A stretch of DNA of 60,000 bases from Branchiostoma floridae (lineage: Eukaryota > Chordata > Leptocardii > Amphioxiformes > Branchiostomatidae), in NCBI RefSeq assembly GCF_000003815.2, contig NC_049979.1, forward strand, positions 12,316,766-12,376,765, read 5' to 3'. Positions within the stretch are counted from its first letter, which is position 1; each line of letters begins with the position of its first letter. Shown here in pieces: positions 1 to 13,700 of the stretch. The notes below the pieces were generated by a model. That model did not search any database and was not told the DNA's origin. It worked only from the letters and a program-made list of their open reading frames with translations. A program made the translations under genes and the position numbers.

Positions 1-1351
1 ATGTTGCTTCCATACAAAAACTTCGAATCTTCACAATGAACAATTCCTCTTCAAAACTGTCATGGAAACCATTTAATATTCCTATTGTCATATTCCCTGA
101 TACTTCGTGTGGCAATATTAACTTTCTTTCAGGTTGGGCAGGTTACATGTTGACTACACCACTGGATGTCTTGTTGTTAAAGAATGGAACCAGAACATTA
201 TTGAATGACGGAAACTATTTGTCAGTGTCTGACAACATTTGGTTTAATATGCAAGCTTTATGCCATATGTAGGAAGGACAGTACATCACTAGTATCTTAC
301 ACCACATCCTTTCAGTCACAATAAATTAGAAGAGCCATCTCTATAGAATAAATTACACTGTACAAGTCTATGACAAGCTGGCCTACTAAATATCTAAAAC
401 AATATTTAGAAGCCAGACGAAACTGCTTCCTGATTCTGCTAAAACTCTGCATAGACAGAAGGGCTTACAAGAGAGAATGCTGGAAGTATATCTTACAAAT
501 AAATACATCTTCATTTTCTACAGCACATAGTGTACACCGCATCCTCAATGCAAAAGCATCCATACACCTTCGAAAAACATCCATGATAAACTACACATAA
601 ACACAAATTTTCACATGCTTTGGAGCTCTAGTGCTTTGCACAGAGTAAAGGAACAGAACTTCTTGTGCCTCCAGGGATAGAAGCACTTGAAAGGTATACG
701 AGATGGCAGACATTTGACTCTTCTGAGGTGTGCGTTGCTTTTGCATGTTGAACGCTTTCCCTATAAATTTATGCTGGGCAGCTGGCATGATTTTGTCTCT
801 CTGTACAGTAAAATTTGCATTGTTCCCATCGAAAAAAACGCTTTAGAAGCACGCTACAATTTACACATTTGTTACGGGTGGTGCTCCTCTCCCCAGACGG
901 ACTTTCTCGTACTTCAACTGTACAAATGCTGCTAGGATTGCGCTACGTTCAAGCCTTTCCTTGGAGGATTTTCACACTTATGGTTCTCATGACGGCACAT
1001 GTAGGCAGTGTGTTGCACTGCTTTGTTTCTACTTAAGCTCTCCCTACTGTTGACATGTCAATGTCGAGTTGCTGTCCCTATATATAATATATTATGACAG
1101 GTGGTTATGTACAAGACTCGGGTGAACCAGGTCAGAGGTTACACAGGGTGAACCAGGTCAGAGGTCACATGGGGTGAACCAGGTCAGAGGTTACAGAAGG
1201 AGCACCCAATGAACCTGAACTCTGTCGTCCCGGTTCTCCCGGCAACCGTCCTCAGCTGCACCACACAAAAGCAGCATCTTTGCTACAGTCCCATTGCAAC
1301 CGGTGGCCGCCCGCCTTTTCTCTTCTCCCCTCCCCCGCATGAATGCACACA
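1..1351 (-). other. CRIM1 3' untranslated region and downstream flank
   Basis: No coding exon seen. Minus-strand ATTAAA hexamers at 248-243 and 78-73 are possible poly(A) signals; I saw no AATAAA on that strand. The true 3' end cannot be fixed. Contains the 26-bp repeat listed separately. Confidence 0.5.
1121..1198. repeat. 26-bp tandem repeat, three copies
   Basis: The unit begins GGTGAACCAGGTCAGAGG; copies start at 1121, 1147 and 1173 and are nearly identical. It lies about 150-230 nt past the CRIM1 stop, so probably in the 3' untranslated region. Confidence 0.9.
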
Positions 1352-1704
1352 TCACACGTGCTGCACTCCCGGGTCCCGCATACTGTAGTACCCGCTGACC
1401 CGCGTGGGCTCGATGTCGCTCCAATGTCTCCTCTCCACCTCCACCTTCACTCCGTTTTTGTGGTCCACGTACACGACGCTGGAGTCCTGCAGCCCGCCCG
1501 CGGCGGTTCTCCGCGGCTGGGGCGGCGTTGAGGACTTGAAGACGACCCGGCCCATTCTTCTCTTGGCGATGATGATCGACACAACGAAGAGCAAAGCCAG
1601 CGCGATGATGATGAGGGCGATGGGAAGGACGACGGCCAGGGTCGGGAAGCTCGGCGCTTCAATACCTCCCATCTTGTTGGCATCCGGGATCTCATTGCTC
1701 ATTT
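1352..1704 (-). CDS. CRIM1: CRIM1 exon 15: membrane segment and cytoplasmic tail
   Basis: Residues 906-1022 plus stop. A hydrophobic helix at about 928-952 (LAVVLPIALIIIALALLFVV and on) is followed by the stop-transfer run KRR, so the tail faces the cytoplasm. The tail of 70 residues keeps two motifs seen in human: VVYVDHKNGVKVEVE against LVSVDCKKGTRVQVD, and EPTRVSGYYSM against EPDARFSGFYSM. The protein ends GVQHV. Confidence 0.94.
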
Positions 1705-4700
1705 CTGTGGAGGATAAAAGAAAGCATTTACATCTAACATCCTTAGGGACTGCAAGTAACTGATGAAGAAAGAAATTTTTTTATATCCTACAAATTTCCA
1801 AGTAGCTCACATTGTTAGCTACAATCTTGAATCTTTTAAGTTACTAATAACTTTGTTGTAATAACTTGACCACTCGAGTGAAAATTGTGCTTACCTGTTG
1901 TATGTACAGGTGACAGTGGTGTTGTGGTGAATGCAGGGGTAGGCTGAGCCTTTTGTCTTGTGCTCCCTCTCGACTCGTTGGGAACTTCTGTGGTCAAGTC
2001 TGGACAGGGAACAAATGACCATCAGTAAATAGTAAGTTAAGTGCAGTAAAACAAAACCAGCATTAAAACAGTTGGTTACAACACATGTGGACATATTCAC
2101 AGGACATTTCCTTTCTTTAAGGATTCCTCACGATTCACTGGAAAGACTCATAATAAAATCTTAGAAAGACAGCAGACCAGAACTAGGGTAACACATTAGA
2201 TCTGTGGGACTCCCCTGCTATGGCCTACTTACTTAATTGACACAACAAAATTATACGGACTTCCATGTAACCTCAGTATATAATCTTCTACAACTATACA
2301 CAATAATAAATTTGTTTTTCATATAGTAATTTCAAGATATAACTGATGACTTTATTGCTATATGGTGTTTGACTACCCTTTCTTACAGTTTCAAAGACTC
2401 TATCAAATATTTTCTGTACTTTCCTATTTATACACAGTAAGATGTGTTTACCCCTAAAGTGAGACAAAAGTCTTCATTAAGTCTGTATTGGCAAAGGCAG
2501 GGAGAAGATTTGACCTATTGCAGTATCAAGGAGATTGGTTATCACAAATACACGGATTACACATTTCCACCGCATCCGGCCTACCCCTTTTATCGTGCCA
2601 ACAAGAAAAACAATACCTTGTAACCAAGGTCAATGTCGGAAAAGTTAAAACTGAGACATTCAACAAACTTGACTAACATCAAAAGACGGCTTTTGTGGGA
2701 ATACGTGACTCAATACATCCTACATGTACATGTTACAATCTGACTGTTCAGGATTTAAACAGACAAAAGGACCAGGATAAAAAAGTGCCAAAAAGAACAA
2801 CAGAAACTAACAAATATGTTTCACATCAAAGGGATGTCAGACACTTTGAGAACAAAGATCACAAAATACTGGACTTCTGGTGTCATCAACAAAGTTTGAC
2901 TTGTCACACAGGATGCAACAAATCCACGTCAACATCCGTTCCAGATTTCTCGGACACAAAAAAACTTCCCACAGATGTGAGGAACAACCCCTCTTTCCAG
3001 CTGTTGAGCTGAACCAGTGTGGCAAGCCAGAATGTACCTGAGTATATTTTGGCCAAGATTACATCATGTAGATATTGTATTATCTTTGAATATTGTTTAC
3101 CTGGATGTCTAATCTCCATAAAAGCATGTTTAAGTTTTGCTTCTTGTTTGAGCCTTCCATCTTCCCTGTCTAGCAAACCCTTACTGCAGATGCTTACAAT
3201 ATCCACTCCGTTAATAGTTCCGGCAATCATTATTACTTTTGAATTTATTTGCATACAAAATCCAGATTAACTCTCCCGCTCACTCCGGGACTCCAGGTGA
3301 ATAATGTAATCACCGTAGGGCTGATACGAGATGGAGCTTTGCCAGGCCTCCATCCAGGTGATTTGTAGTGAATCACCAACTCCAAACGGAAGGTTGCCTT
3401 ACCTGATCTACAGACGGGACAGCATTCCCCCGGCAGGGTGATCTGCTCCTCCTCCGGACACAGCTGCGGCATGCATATTCTCTGGGAGCACATCTGGTGA
3501 CCCCCGACGCAGTAGCAGTGCGTGCACTGGTCTATATTCCACTTCTCCCCCTCCCTGTACGTCTGCCCGTTGTATCTGCACGTCGTCACCGCATTGGACG
3601 CATCTGCAAAGGAGAAGACTGTTTACAGATCTGCTCAAAGACTTTTATTGCTATTATCAGGGAAGCTCATGTTGATCCTGAAGAAGGTGGCAATGGTCTT
3701 TGAAAATTTGATCCATGTGAACTTTTGAGTTGGAAGAAAGTTTAGCATTATACTTCTATCACTATTGTGCACTATTCACTTCACTTACAGCGTCAAATGT
3801 CTAAGTGGCTAGGGCAGCGAACACGAGATTTTGAGGTCAAGGGTTTGATTCCTGGCATTTCTACCAAGACGTGTCTTTGGGAATGGCTGTTAATATGACT
3901 TTCCTCACTCTATAGGTACTGTGGTCAGGGAGGTTTAAGGCAGTGGAGACCGCTATGGGACCTTTGCCTAACATCTATTATCATAATACCGGTACGTTTA
4001 CGACGATTTCTCTAGCCATACTGATTTGACAAATTGTCAACGCATCATTTTCTCCAGTTACATGTTGCTGTTATAGGTTACCCTTGCCACTTCTTCTGTG
4101 TAACTTTTCTGCCACTCTTGTCCTGCTAAAAGCGTAATATTGTAATTGTAACACGCCGCGGAATTACACGGCGAACGGGCGCGTGGTTGGGAGGGGGTAC
4201 AAAATACCGGTAGGAAGAAACACGGCACAATTAACTGCCGCTATGTACATTTATACATCCTCTGATGTTCCTTCCTTTACTGTCAGTAAATGCATAAAAC
4301 ATAAACCTGCATGAGCATACAAAATGTCATGAGAAAACGGACGTATACTGTCAAGAATTTTCATTTAACTTCTGTCCGTCACAACCGCTATGACGTAACA
4401 CTTCACTGCTAGCGTAGATATAAAAATGGCGGGAAAATGGCTGCGTACGTTCAATTTTGCCCATTCAGTCGTAGATCCGGGCTATTATGCAACGGTTCTT
4501 CACACTTTTACATGAGTTGTAGGTCACCAACAGAAATTCAAGATTGTTGTTGAATCATGTTCGTCTTGTGCCGTGAGCATGTGTAACTATGATCTATAAA
4601 TTTGGCAATGAATGTGACAGTGTGTTCGTCCCACGACGAGCTGCCTGCCCCGAAATTTTAAAAAAAGTATACTGAAAACTTTTGGCCTTGTTGTCTTCGA

Positions 4701-7700
4701 ATGTATTGTTATCGATGCTTTGTAAATGGTGTATTGGACACCTAGATGTCTGAAGTGTGCACAGCTCAGAAATAACTATTGTTGCATGTGTAGATCTCTT
4801 TAAGTTCCAGTATTTCTAATCTACCGGTATAAGTCTTACTACCGGTATTATGCCAATGCATGTTACATATTTTACTCTTCATTTTAGCCTTCTGTAGTAA
4901 ACATTTCGGTCTGATCTCCATGTCAGCAACAATATCCAAACAAGATATGGACACCAACCAAGGTCAGAGTTTGTTTGCTTATTCCAGTCCGGACCCATTA
5001 ACAGTGTTGTCATTCCACAGGCTGTTAATGCAGCGGTAACTACCTTCTGAGTTGTTATCTTTGCTAAGGGTGCCAGCTTATGTCGGGTATCAGATTCTGT
5101 TACTTCCTCCTTGATGGTAATGTTGAAGCACTCAAAACTGTGAATCCTTTAGAGATAACAGGGACACTTAGATATCCAGTCTCAAAGTGACAGACTTTGT
5201 GTCTACGGGCTTAATGTTAAAGACGTTCTAGGCATGCACCAGGACTTTAAGACTATATAAGGTATTCCTTGGATGCAATAATGAAGTCTGAAGGAAATTT
5301 GGTTCAAATCTCACGAAAATGTCTCTGCAACTTATTCCCTACTTTAAAGTCCCAAGAGCTTTGAGCAATTATCTTCTGATATTTCAAACAAACATTTACT
5401 CTTTTTGTGCAATACGTAATGCCAATGGGATTATTTCTTATTCCTGGTGTTAGTTTGGGATGAGTCTGAGCATTGGAGGCGCTTTTTACCAAAGGGGGGC
5501 TTAATCCAAGTTTCCCAAAGCTGCTGAAAAGTTTAAGGGTCACACTTTCTGGTGACACCACCTGGGGCGGCATGACAATTATCTGCTCTATCTGACGGAT
5601 CATTTTGCACACATAATCCTACCTGGAACCAAGAATAATAAACCTTATCCTGAACTACGACCTGCTTGCTTTCCAAGCCTTCCAAAAAGTACTTGCTTTT
5701 CTGACTCGGAGGTGAAGCGGGCTCTTAAGAAAATAACTTAAGGGTACAGGTCTGATCCAGCCTTGAACAACATCTTCTCTATAGGAGCCATATATCAGAT
5801 GGCTACAAGACTGGCTAAGTTGCAAGGAAGTTCCTTTAACTGCTAGCTCAGACCTATGTATTGCACCAGGGATCTGCATGTAGGTATTGCACCACATGTG
5901 CAGGTTGGTGCAGGTAAAACAGGAGTTGTGTAGGTACCAGTATTTCTTTTGGGTCCATGTGCTGCTATCTAAATCCTGACAACAGGCTAAAGAACGGTAT
6001 TTTTAAGGAGCTCAGGATCCTTAAATTGAATTTTAGGGGTAGGTATGGTACATGTAAATGTCAGTTTTTGGGTATGCAAAAAAGCACATGTCAAGCCTTG
6101 AATACTGTAGGTTTGTCCTTACCTAAGCACTGAGGACAGCACTGCCCCTTCCTGAGGACTGGTCTCTTGCACCTGACGGGCGGACACGTCTCGGAGTAAC
6201 ACGTGATGTTGCCATGGAGACAGACACAGCTGGTGCAGACGTTGGCCTTCCAGGATTCCCCGTGGAGGAACATCTCGCCCTCCTCCCCATGGCACAGGAT
6301 GGGCTCCGACATGTCCGGGGGCAGGGGGAACATGTCCGCTCCTGTATCGTCTGGGAATGGCAAAAATTGTTTTTAGCCTCATGCTTTAACCTTTAGCACA
6401 CAGAAGTAGCCATTTGGCTACCAATTCTCTATTGGTATTGGTTATGGGGTTATATCTTTTATTATTGTATTGGTTGTCTTCCCTTGTTTCATGTACTCTC
6501 CAAGCAGAGGTTCTGTTGGCTCCTGCTGTTTTTTGACGTGTTTTAGGCATTTTTGTCTGGCTTTTATTTTGTTCAGTTTTCTTCATGTTCGCCATCCAAA
6601 CCTCTGCTTGGAAAGCATGGTTCATAAAATATACCAAAAAAAAAAACAGTCCCTCACCTGGACATACTGCACAACAGGACCCGTCCGTCCTGATGGGGTT
6701 CTGACACAGGAGTGGGGGGCAGGCCTCGGTGTCGCACAGAACCTGGCCGTTGTGACATGTACACTGCGTACACTGGTCCAGCTGCCACGTCTCCCCCTCC
6801 ACAAAGTACTCCCCACCCGGAGAGTGGCACACCGTGGGGTTCGCTGCCGGCTTGGAGGCGTTGTCCACATCATCTGTGTCAGAAAAGATTGCATGGATGA
6901 ATAAATGAATGGCTGAATGAAGACTTGTTGGGTTTCATTAGTCTGTTTATCGGTCATGACATACAGTATGGACATGCTATCAAAGCTGACAAGACCATTT
7001 AGGGGACTGATAAATTTTGGCCTATGTGGAAAAGTAGTCACTATAGACAAGATACTTAATGCTTGTGTCAATGCTTGTGACAATTGCCTGTAACATATCT
7101 GCCCCATTTATTTTCATGAACATACCTGCCCCACTTATTTTCATGAACATTAAACTAGCTGCAGCCCAAAGCGACTTTGTGAAAGGAATACCCCCACCCC
7201 AGGTGCAGACCCTGTGCCAGTTGTTTGCACAACTGAGGAACACACATGTCGGAGCGCACCAAAAATATACAGGAGGCAGCGGGACATGGAGGGAGCAGCA
7301 TGCCATAATTCCACATGGCCACTTGTATCAACTCACAACAAAGGCTCAGGGTGCTGGCGTGTTGTGACAGGTTAAGGGTGCCTTCCTGTCAGGGTCGAGA
7401 ATGTCAGCGGCAAACCCCCTGTTCTCTGTATTTTTTTTCACCTTCAAGGAAGGTAAAATTACATCACCTAAACCCCCTAGTCTGTATGTATTTTTCATCT
7501 TCACTTATATCATCCAAACCCCCTTTTCTTTTGTTTTTTCTTCTTCAAATAAGGTATACAATTCAAACCCCTGTTCTGTGTGTGTTTTTTCACCTTCACT
7601 CCCATCATCCCAAACCCCCTTTCCTCTGCTTTTCATTCTTTTCATTCTTCTTACATTGTCCAAACCCCCTGTCCCATACATGTTCTTTCTCCTTCGTTCT

Positions 7701-10700
7701 GGCAAGGTCAAATTACATCGTCCAAACGCACTTCCCTCTGTATCTGAGATTAAGGCATCTTGTATGTCTATCAGATCAGATTTGCTGGGCATAGCTTTCA
7801 ACAAGGGAGGGTGTGAGAATTTAACAAGCAGATCAAAGATGGGGACAGAGACAATATAACTCCAGCCTCCATGCGTTGACCTTCTTTGTAAGAAAAAGCA
7901 CATTGTTGTATCTCCATAACCTCGGGTTTATTGGGTATCGGTTTCAACAGGGGAAGTCGTAGAAATTTTAAGACGAATGTAACGATTGTTATGACTGTGG
8001 GTGAAGACAAGATGTAACTTTATCTTTGACAAACTTATCTTTGGAAGACAGTTTGGTGGTTTGAGAACAATGGAAAATTCCACTGGCGTTGTATTAAAGC
8101 TTCCAGGATAAGCTATACTTTCGTTTAAGAATGTATATGACTAACGTACCCTGAAAAGGGTGAAAAAAGTGAAAGTGACCCATCTTGACCTAGTTAATTA
8201 GCACTGTAATGGTCTTATCCTCTGCTGGTCATGACAGAGAAGACAGCTGTTATGTACAGCATTTACAGGTTGATTGTCTCAGGGGAAATTCACCAAGCTG
8301 CTTTGCCTTTCCAATAGCATGCCACAACAGCCAGGATTTGAACTCCCAAACTCCATGTCCAGAGGCAGGGTTGCAAACCAATGTACCATGCATGCTACCA
8401 TGAATGTGAGGTGGTGGAAGAAGGAAAAACAGGAGAGACTGGGACTTACCAGGACAGGTGGGACAGCATTGCCCGGCTCTGATGATGGGCTGCTTGCAGC
8501 TGGGGGCGGGACACGTGATGAGGGCGCACATCTCCTGTCCGCCATGACAGTAGCACTCGCGGCAGCCGTCGTGCCAGCCCTCCCCGTCCTCGTAGCGCTG
8601 CCCGTCCATCGACAAACATGAGTCGGCAGGGATGGGGAAGGACGGGGGCAGGAAAGGAGCATCTGTGAAACATAAAGGGGAAACAAAACATTAGTCAGTA
8701 TATATAGTCACAATGTAGCTTTGGATGAGTTGTGGCTTGAAATATTTCTTTCTGGCTTTAATGTATAAAATTACCTGCATTAGATACCCTCACCTCTCAG
8801 TCTGACACTGGGAAGCACTTCAAATCTTTATGCAATTGCATAACTTTCACAGGTGGCAACGATCAGAACAGCAAACAAAAATCCACATGCTCGTACCCAG
8901 TATCGGTGCAGGCAGGCATACTGTATGTGTTTTACCTGCACATACCTGTACGTGTAAGTGGTAATCCCAGCCCTGAAAGTAACGAATGCCATTATGATTT
9001 CTGTTTTGGGTGTTTGGGGCGTGAGTCATACTCGCTGTTGAATGTGCTTACAGGCATACATTGTCCCAGACCCTCGTGGGAGACATCAATTTTGGTTAAA
9101 TAAAAACGTTCCTTAAATCAGACTGAGTGTGAAGATACAATAGATGTCTGTTGGAAGTAAGACGGCCAGTCGCTATCTTGGCCTACTTCCAGCATATCCA
9201 GGAACTAACACCAAGGTGCAAACAAACACCAGAGGAGCACGCCACTCAGGATGGCATGCTGTCTGTGTGCTTCCGACTTCTCCCTTGTAAGTCATCGCCC
9301 ACAAAATTCATCTGAAACTTCCAGGGTGGATTTTCAGGTGACCCCTAAAGATCCCCCATAAAGGAGATTAATGACTTAATACCCCCTCCCCTCCCCAAAA
9401 GGAGGATCTGGTGACTGATACTGACCTTTGCACTTGCAGATATCACAGCCCTTGCTGTTTTGCACATAGCCGAAGGTGCAGTGCTTCTCGCACACGAACT
9501 CGGGACACTTATTGCACCGGCACATCTCGCACCCATGCTTGTTGATCTTGTAGCCGTAGGGGCACCTCTTGTCACAGTCTTCCATGGACTTGCACTTCTT
9601 GGGGGCGGGTTTGCACTCACAGGTCTCGCATCCCTGACGGTTGACCTTGAACCCGTATGGACAATGAAGGTCACAGTTGTCCAGGCTTCCATGACACAAT
9701 TCTTCTTCTGTATTGTGAAAGCAAAGAAAGTTCAAGATTTTGAATTAACCAGTATAAACAAGAAAAAAAAGGAAAAATATGGGGCAAAGACTTTCCTGAA
9801 AAGTTCTGCAAAAAAATTAACTTAATTGTCTCAAATCAGCATTTGCCAATGTATCCTTATTAATGGCATACTAACTTTGATCTATCTATAATTTCTCCAA
9901 TGAACTCATAACAGAGCCCTGTTCCTAATTAGCCACATAAATTCAATTTCTTGCTTCTTGAATTCAAAAAGTTAAATTGTGAGCTGGAAAATGAACATGA
10001 AGCTGATAACACAGTCAGATTCAAAACTTCGTTAACACAGTTTCCAGGAGGGAAGTAAACTTAACCTCCAAAACTTTAATGTCACAGATAGCCAAATAAC
10101 AACATTGGTGTGGGCCTATTATAAAAGTCAAGGATTGAGAAGTGAGAATTTTTTCAGACGACTTTATGAAAACCTTGTGTTGCTGGAGCGGGTCACAACA
10201 AGCCGGGTTGACCCATTAACAGCAAGGCTGGGAAATACCTCTGTCTGTATGGTAGGTTCATCTTCCAGGATTTAGTGTAAGTGCGATAAGTCAATAAAGA
10301 TGTCTGAAGTTTTGGTAAGTCGTGTCACAAGAAACTCAAAGGCAACAACAGATCTCGACACATGTGTAAACTTGCTGTGCTCCCATTTTTCTTCCGTTTC
10401 ATCTATGCAAACGTATACAACACTATTACTACAGTACTTTGATGTCAGCTATGGTGAGCTGGCTCTTTCTTTTGAAGTGTAGATGATTCTTATAGTCTCT
10501 CTAAAGCTGGCCTTTCCACATGTAATGGATTTCAAGAGTGAGAAAGAGGTCAGCGCTGGCTTTTTGAGAAACCTGTTTCAGCCAGACACAACAAGCGGCC
10601 CGGCTTCTAACATTTCTGGCCCCTGCCCGTGGTTGTGACAAAGATAGCCCCGCAGATGTGAGAGTCTGCTGACACCTACCTGTGAGGCACTGACAGACCG

Positions 10701-13700
10701 GGCAGCCGAAGATGTTTGACCTGTAGCCGTGTTTACAGGCCAGCGTGCAGTTCTCCATGTCGGGGCAGACAGGAGGGGGGAGGGTGATGTAAGTCGGCTC
10801 TGCAGGATGGGAAAACAACTTGGTCATATCCAGTTGCTTGAGTAACTGCGTTTTGGCCTAGAAGTAATTGTCGGCATTGCCTATCCTGATCTATAGGCAG
10901 TCAGACTCTAATAAAGGTATTTCTCAGTACTGTCAACAAATAATGCACAATAATCAGGTAAGCTTTACAGGTGCTATGCAGCAGACTGATGTACAATTTA
11001 TGATCAATGACAGCTACCAATGACAGCTACTACAAGTGGGCGTCACCTGAGATAAATTCTTGACAGACTATAGAATCAAGAAAGAAATTACTTTAGACTG
11101 TCATAAGAAAGAGGAAAAGGCTGACAAACAAATGTACGGAAGAAAACAGATTATTCTACTGTAAACAGCAAAATAAACATAACAACATCATCAGACAGTT
11201 GCAAAGGAAAAGAAAAGCGGATATGGTAAATGCTGAAGCAGCATTCAAGACCTAACGCAAAGAAAGAAACAGAGGTTATTATTAAACAAAAGAAGTCACA
11301 ATAACACAAGAGATATGCCTGCCATTGTAGAAATTGTAGCAAAGGCATTTTGCAGAGGGGACACAACAGAAAGAGGGTAAAGCAAAGGTAGAAGCGCCTG
11401 TCCCAAGTTGTCAGGTGGACTGTCCTACAGGAAGACAACAGCAAGAAGTGAATACTAAAGACAGCGGGCGGTCCTTGTCATCGATCGCTACCTTCACAAA
11501 CTGGACAGCATTCTCCCGGAATCTTCTTAGGGTTAAAACAGTGGACAGCACAAGCTGTGGCAGTGCAGTGCAGGTCCCCGTTGCTGCAGGTACAGAAGGT
11601 ACAGTCGTCCATTTTGTAGTGATCCCCGTGCGCCAGAAGCTCCCCGCTGTCCGTCATGCAGAAGAGATTGGTGACGGGGCCTGGCCATGGGTCTGGGTGC
11701 ATGGAGAGGGTAATGATCAGGAGTTAAATGTTTGCATTCATCGTGTTCCTTGGCAAAAACTCTGATAACAGGGCTCAAAATAGTTCTTCCTGCATACTTG
11801 TGCTGGTGCAGCTGATATTCAAAATCACCTGCACCACATTACCTGGTACTGGACCCTTCTTTTTTTTCATTTCAGTCCATCAGAAAATAATGTTTTGAAA
11901 ATGTATCATTTTGGATTTTATTATCAGTGTGCATTTGGGGCTGCTACTGGTTGTAAGGTACTATAGTATCACGGTCTGGTTTTATAATACTATAATAGCC
12001 CAGTGCAGGTTAGCTGTAGGTAGATATCATAAAAACCAGCACAGCTCCTATTTTATGTCCTCTAACCTACAAATGCAGGTGGTATTTTGAACCCTGAGTC
12101 AGAAAGTTTGCAATAGTCCTGAGGAGGCAGGGAGAAACTGGCACAAGGCCATTGGAGAAGAGCCCTGCCTCAGGAGTGTTGTCATGGGCGGATAGTAAAC
12201 TGGTAAACAAAGATAAGCTGATCCATGGTGCAATCAACAACCCTGTCCCTGTAAGACAAACCACATCGTGTCCTAATCATCCTGTTTCTGTCCCTCCGAG
12301 TTCCGCTTGCCTACATGCGCATTTCCTGATGATACCAGCGGTAAAATAGGTCAAAGTTGATTAACAATGTCCTTATCCTTTCATTCGGGATTGACTCAGG
12401 CATTTCTAGATGCTGTAAGTTCATGTATTTTTGCTCGAACTTAATTTTGGGATAAAAGGGGAAAGAAGTTTTTCGCAGTGTTTTATGATAATAACTATAT
12501 GATACACATTGATACCATTGGAAGTCAAGAATTAATGGTGGAAAGGAAACAGTCAAGACTGCGAACATAAAACCACTGCCAACATTTCAAGACTTCACGG
12601 TAGTAAAAAGGTAGGTCAAGGAGAGTCTAGTACAGGCAGAGAACTGTACTCATCAAAATGCAGCCTATGGCTTCACAAGTCACCTACAACTGCCCTCTAC
12701 TTTGTAGATATAACCTACTTCTTATAATCTGCTCAGCATGATGCTGACAATGCAGTTGCCCTATCAGTTAGCTTGTCTCCTCTGTACCTAGTTTAGCTGT
12801 GTGCAACACAACCCTGTTGTTCTAACCTGATAGTGCTATGGGGGTGTAGGGTGAAAGACAGATACTGGAATGAAACAACATCCTTTGATAAGATAAAAGG
12901 TTCATCCAATGATCACCCAATAGATATTCGATAAACAAGCAGACTTGTCTAGACAAAATCATCTAAATCTAGATTGAACCTAAACTGTACAAGGCTGAAC
13001 CTATCTATTTTCCTGGCCCTCAGCTATCTCGTTGAAACCACTGCAAACATCTCAAGATGTACAGTAATTCAACTGACCTTCACAGATGGGGCAGCACTCG
13101 CCATCCGGGACGTAGTAGTTCTGGCACTGCAGGTCGCCACACTGCGCGGTGAAACAGAAGGACAGACCGCCGCTGCACTTGCAGAAGTGGCAGGGGTCCG
13201 GCCGGAAGGTCTCGCCCTCGCTGTACTCCGTCCCGTTGTGCATGCACGTGGAGTTGTTCGCTGGGGTGGCATGGGTGAGAGAAATAGCAGTGAACCATTT
13301 GAAGCAGCAGTAAGACCAAAGACGATATGCTTACACTCTACCTTATAAGTGCTACACAATTCAGCCAATGGCGAGTTGGTCCTTATGCAGAGGTTTCCAT
13401 TTGTACAGGCCTGACTGAAACTAATAACCAAGCAGTACAGAAGAAGTGAATAAACAAAGTCTCCTACCTGGCACACACTCGAACACGTCGCAGCAGGACC
13501 CCGGCTTGCCCTCTCCTTTCTTGATGATCCTGCGGACTGTGCCCTCTTCACACTGGCTTGTCTCCTCACAGATCCCTGCCCGGCACTCACAGCTGCAAGA
13601 TCAATGATGACAACAATCATAAGTTTCTGACAAATTTTTGCCTAAATATTGAGTTCAAATGACAAGATAGATACAATTAATGAACATAACAACATTGTGG

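Larger units (their letters stand above)
3604..6122 (-). other. CRIM1 intron 12
   Basis: 2.5 kb intron. It holds a tRNA-derived SINE near 3.8-3.96 kb, several ACCGGTA motifs between 3.98 and 4.85 kb, and a plus-strand promoter-like cluster at 4.39-4.44 kb. No exon recognised. Confidence 0.8.
6874..8449 (-). other. CRIM1 intron 10
   Basis: 1.6 kb intron with a two-copy 27-bp repeat (7094-7147), a pyrimidine-rich minisatellite (7.41-7.74 kb) and a SINE-like segment near 8.3 kb. Long open frames across the minisatellite are a by-product of its repeat. Confidence 0.8.

Noticed and set aside
7315-7859. Two long plus-strand frames (159 and 152 codons) rich in Phe, Pro and Ser
   Set aside because: They follow the C/T-rich minisatellite; the repeated peptide text comes from the DNA repeat.
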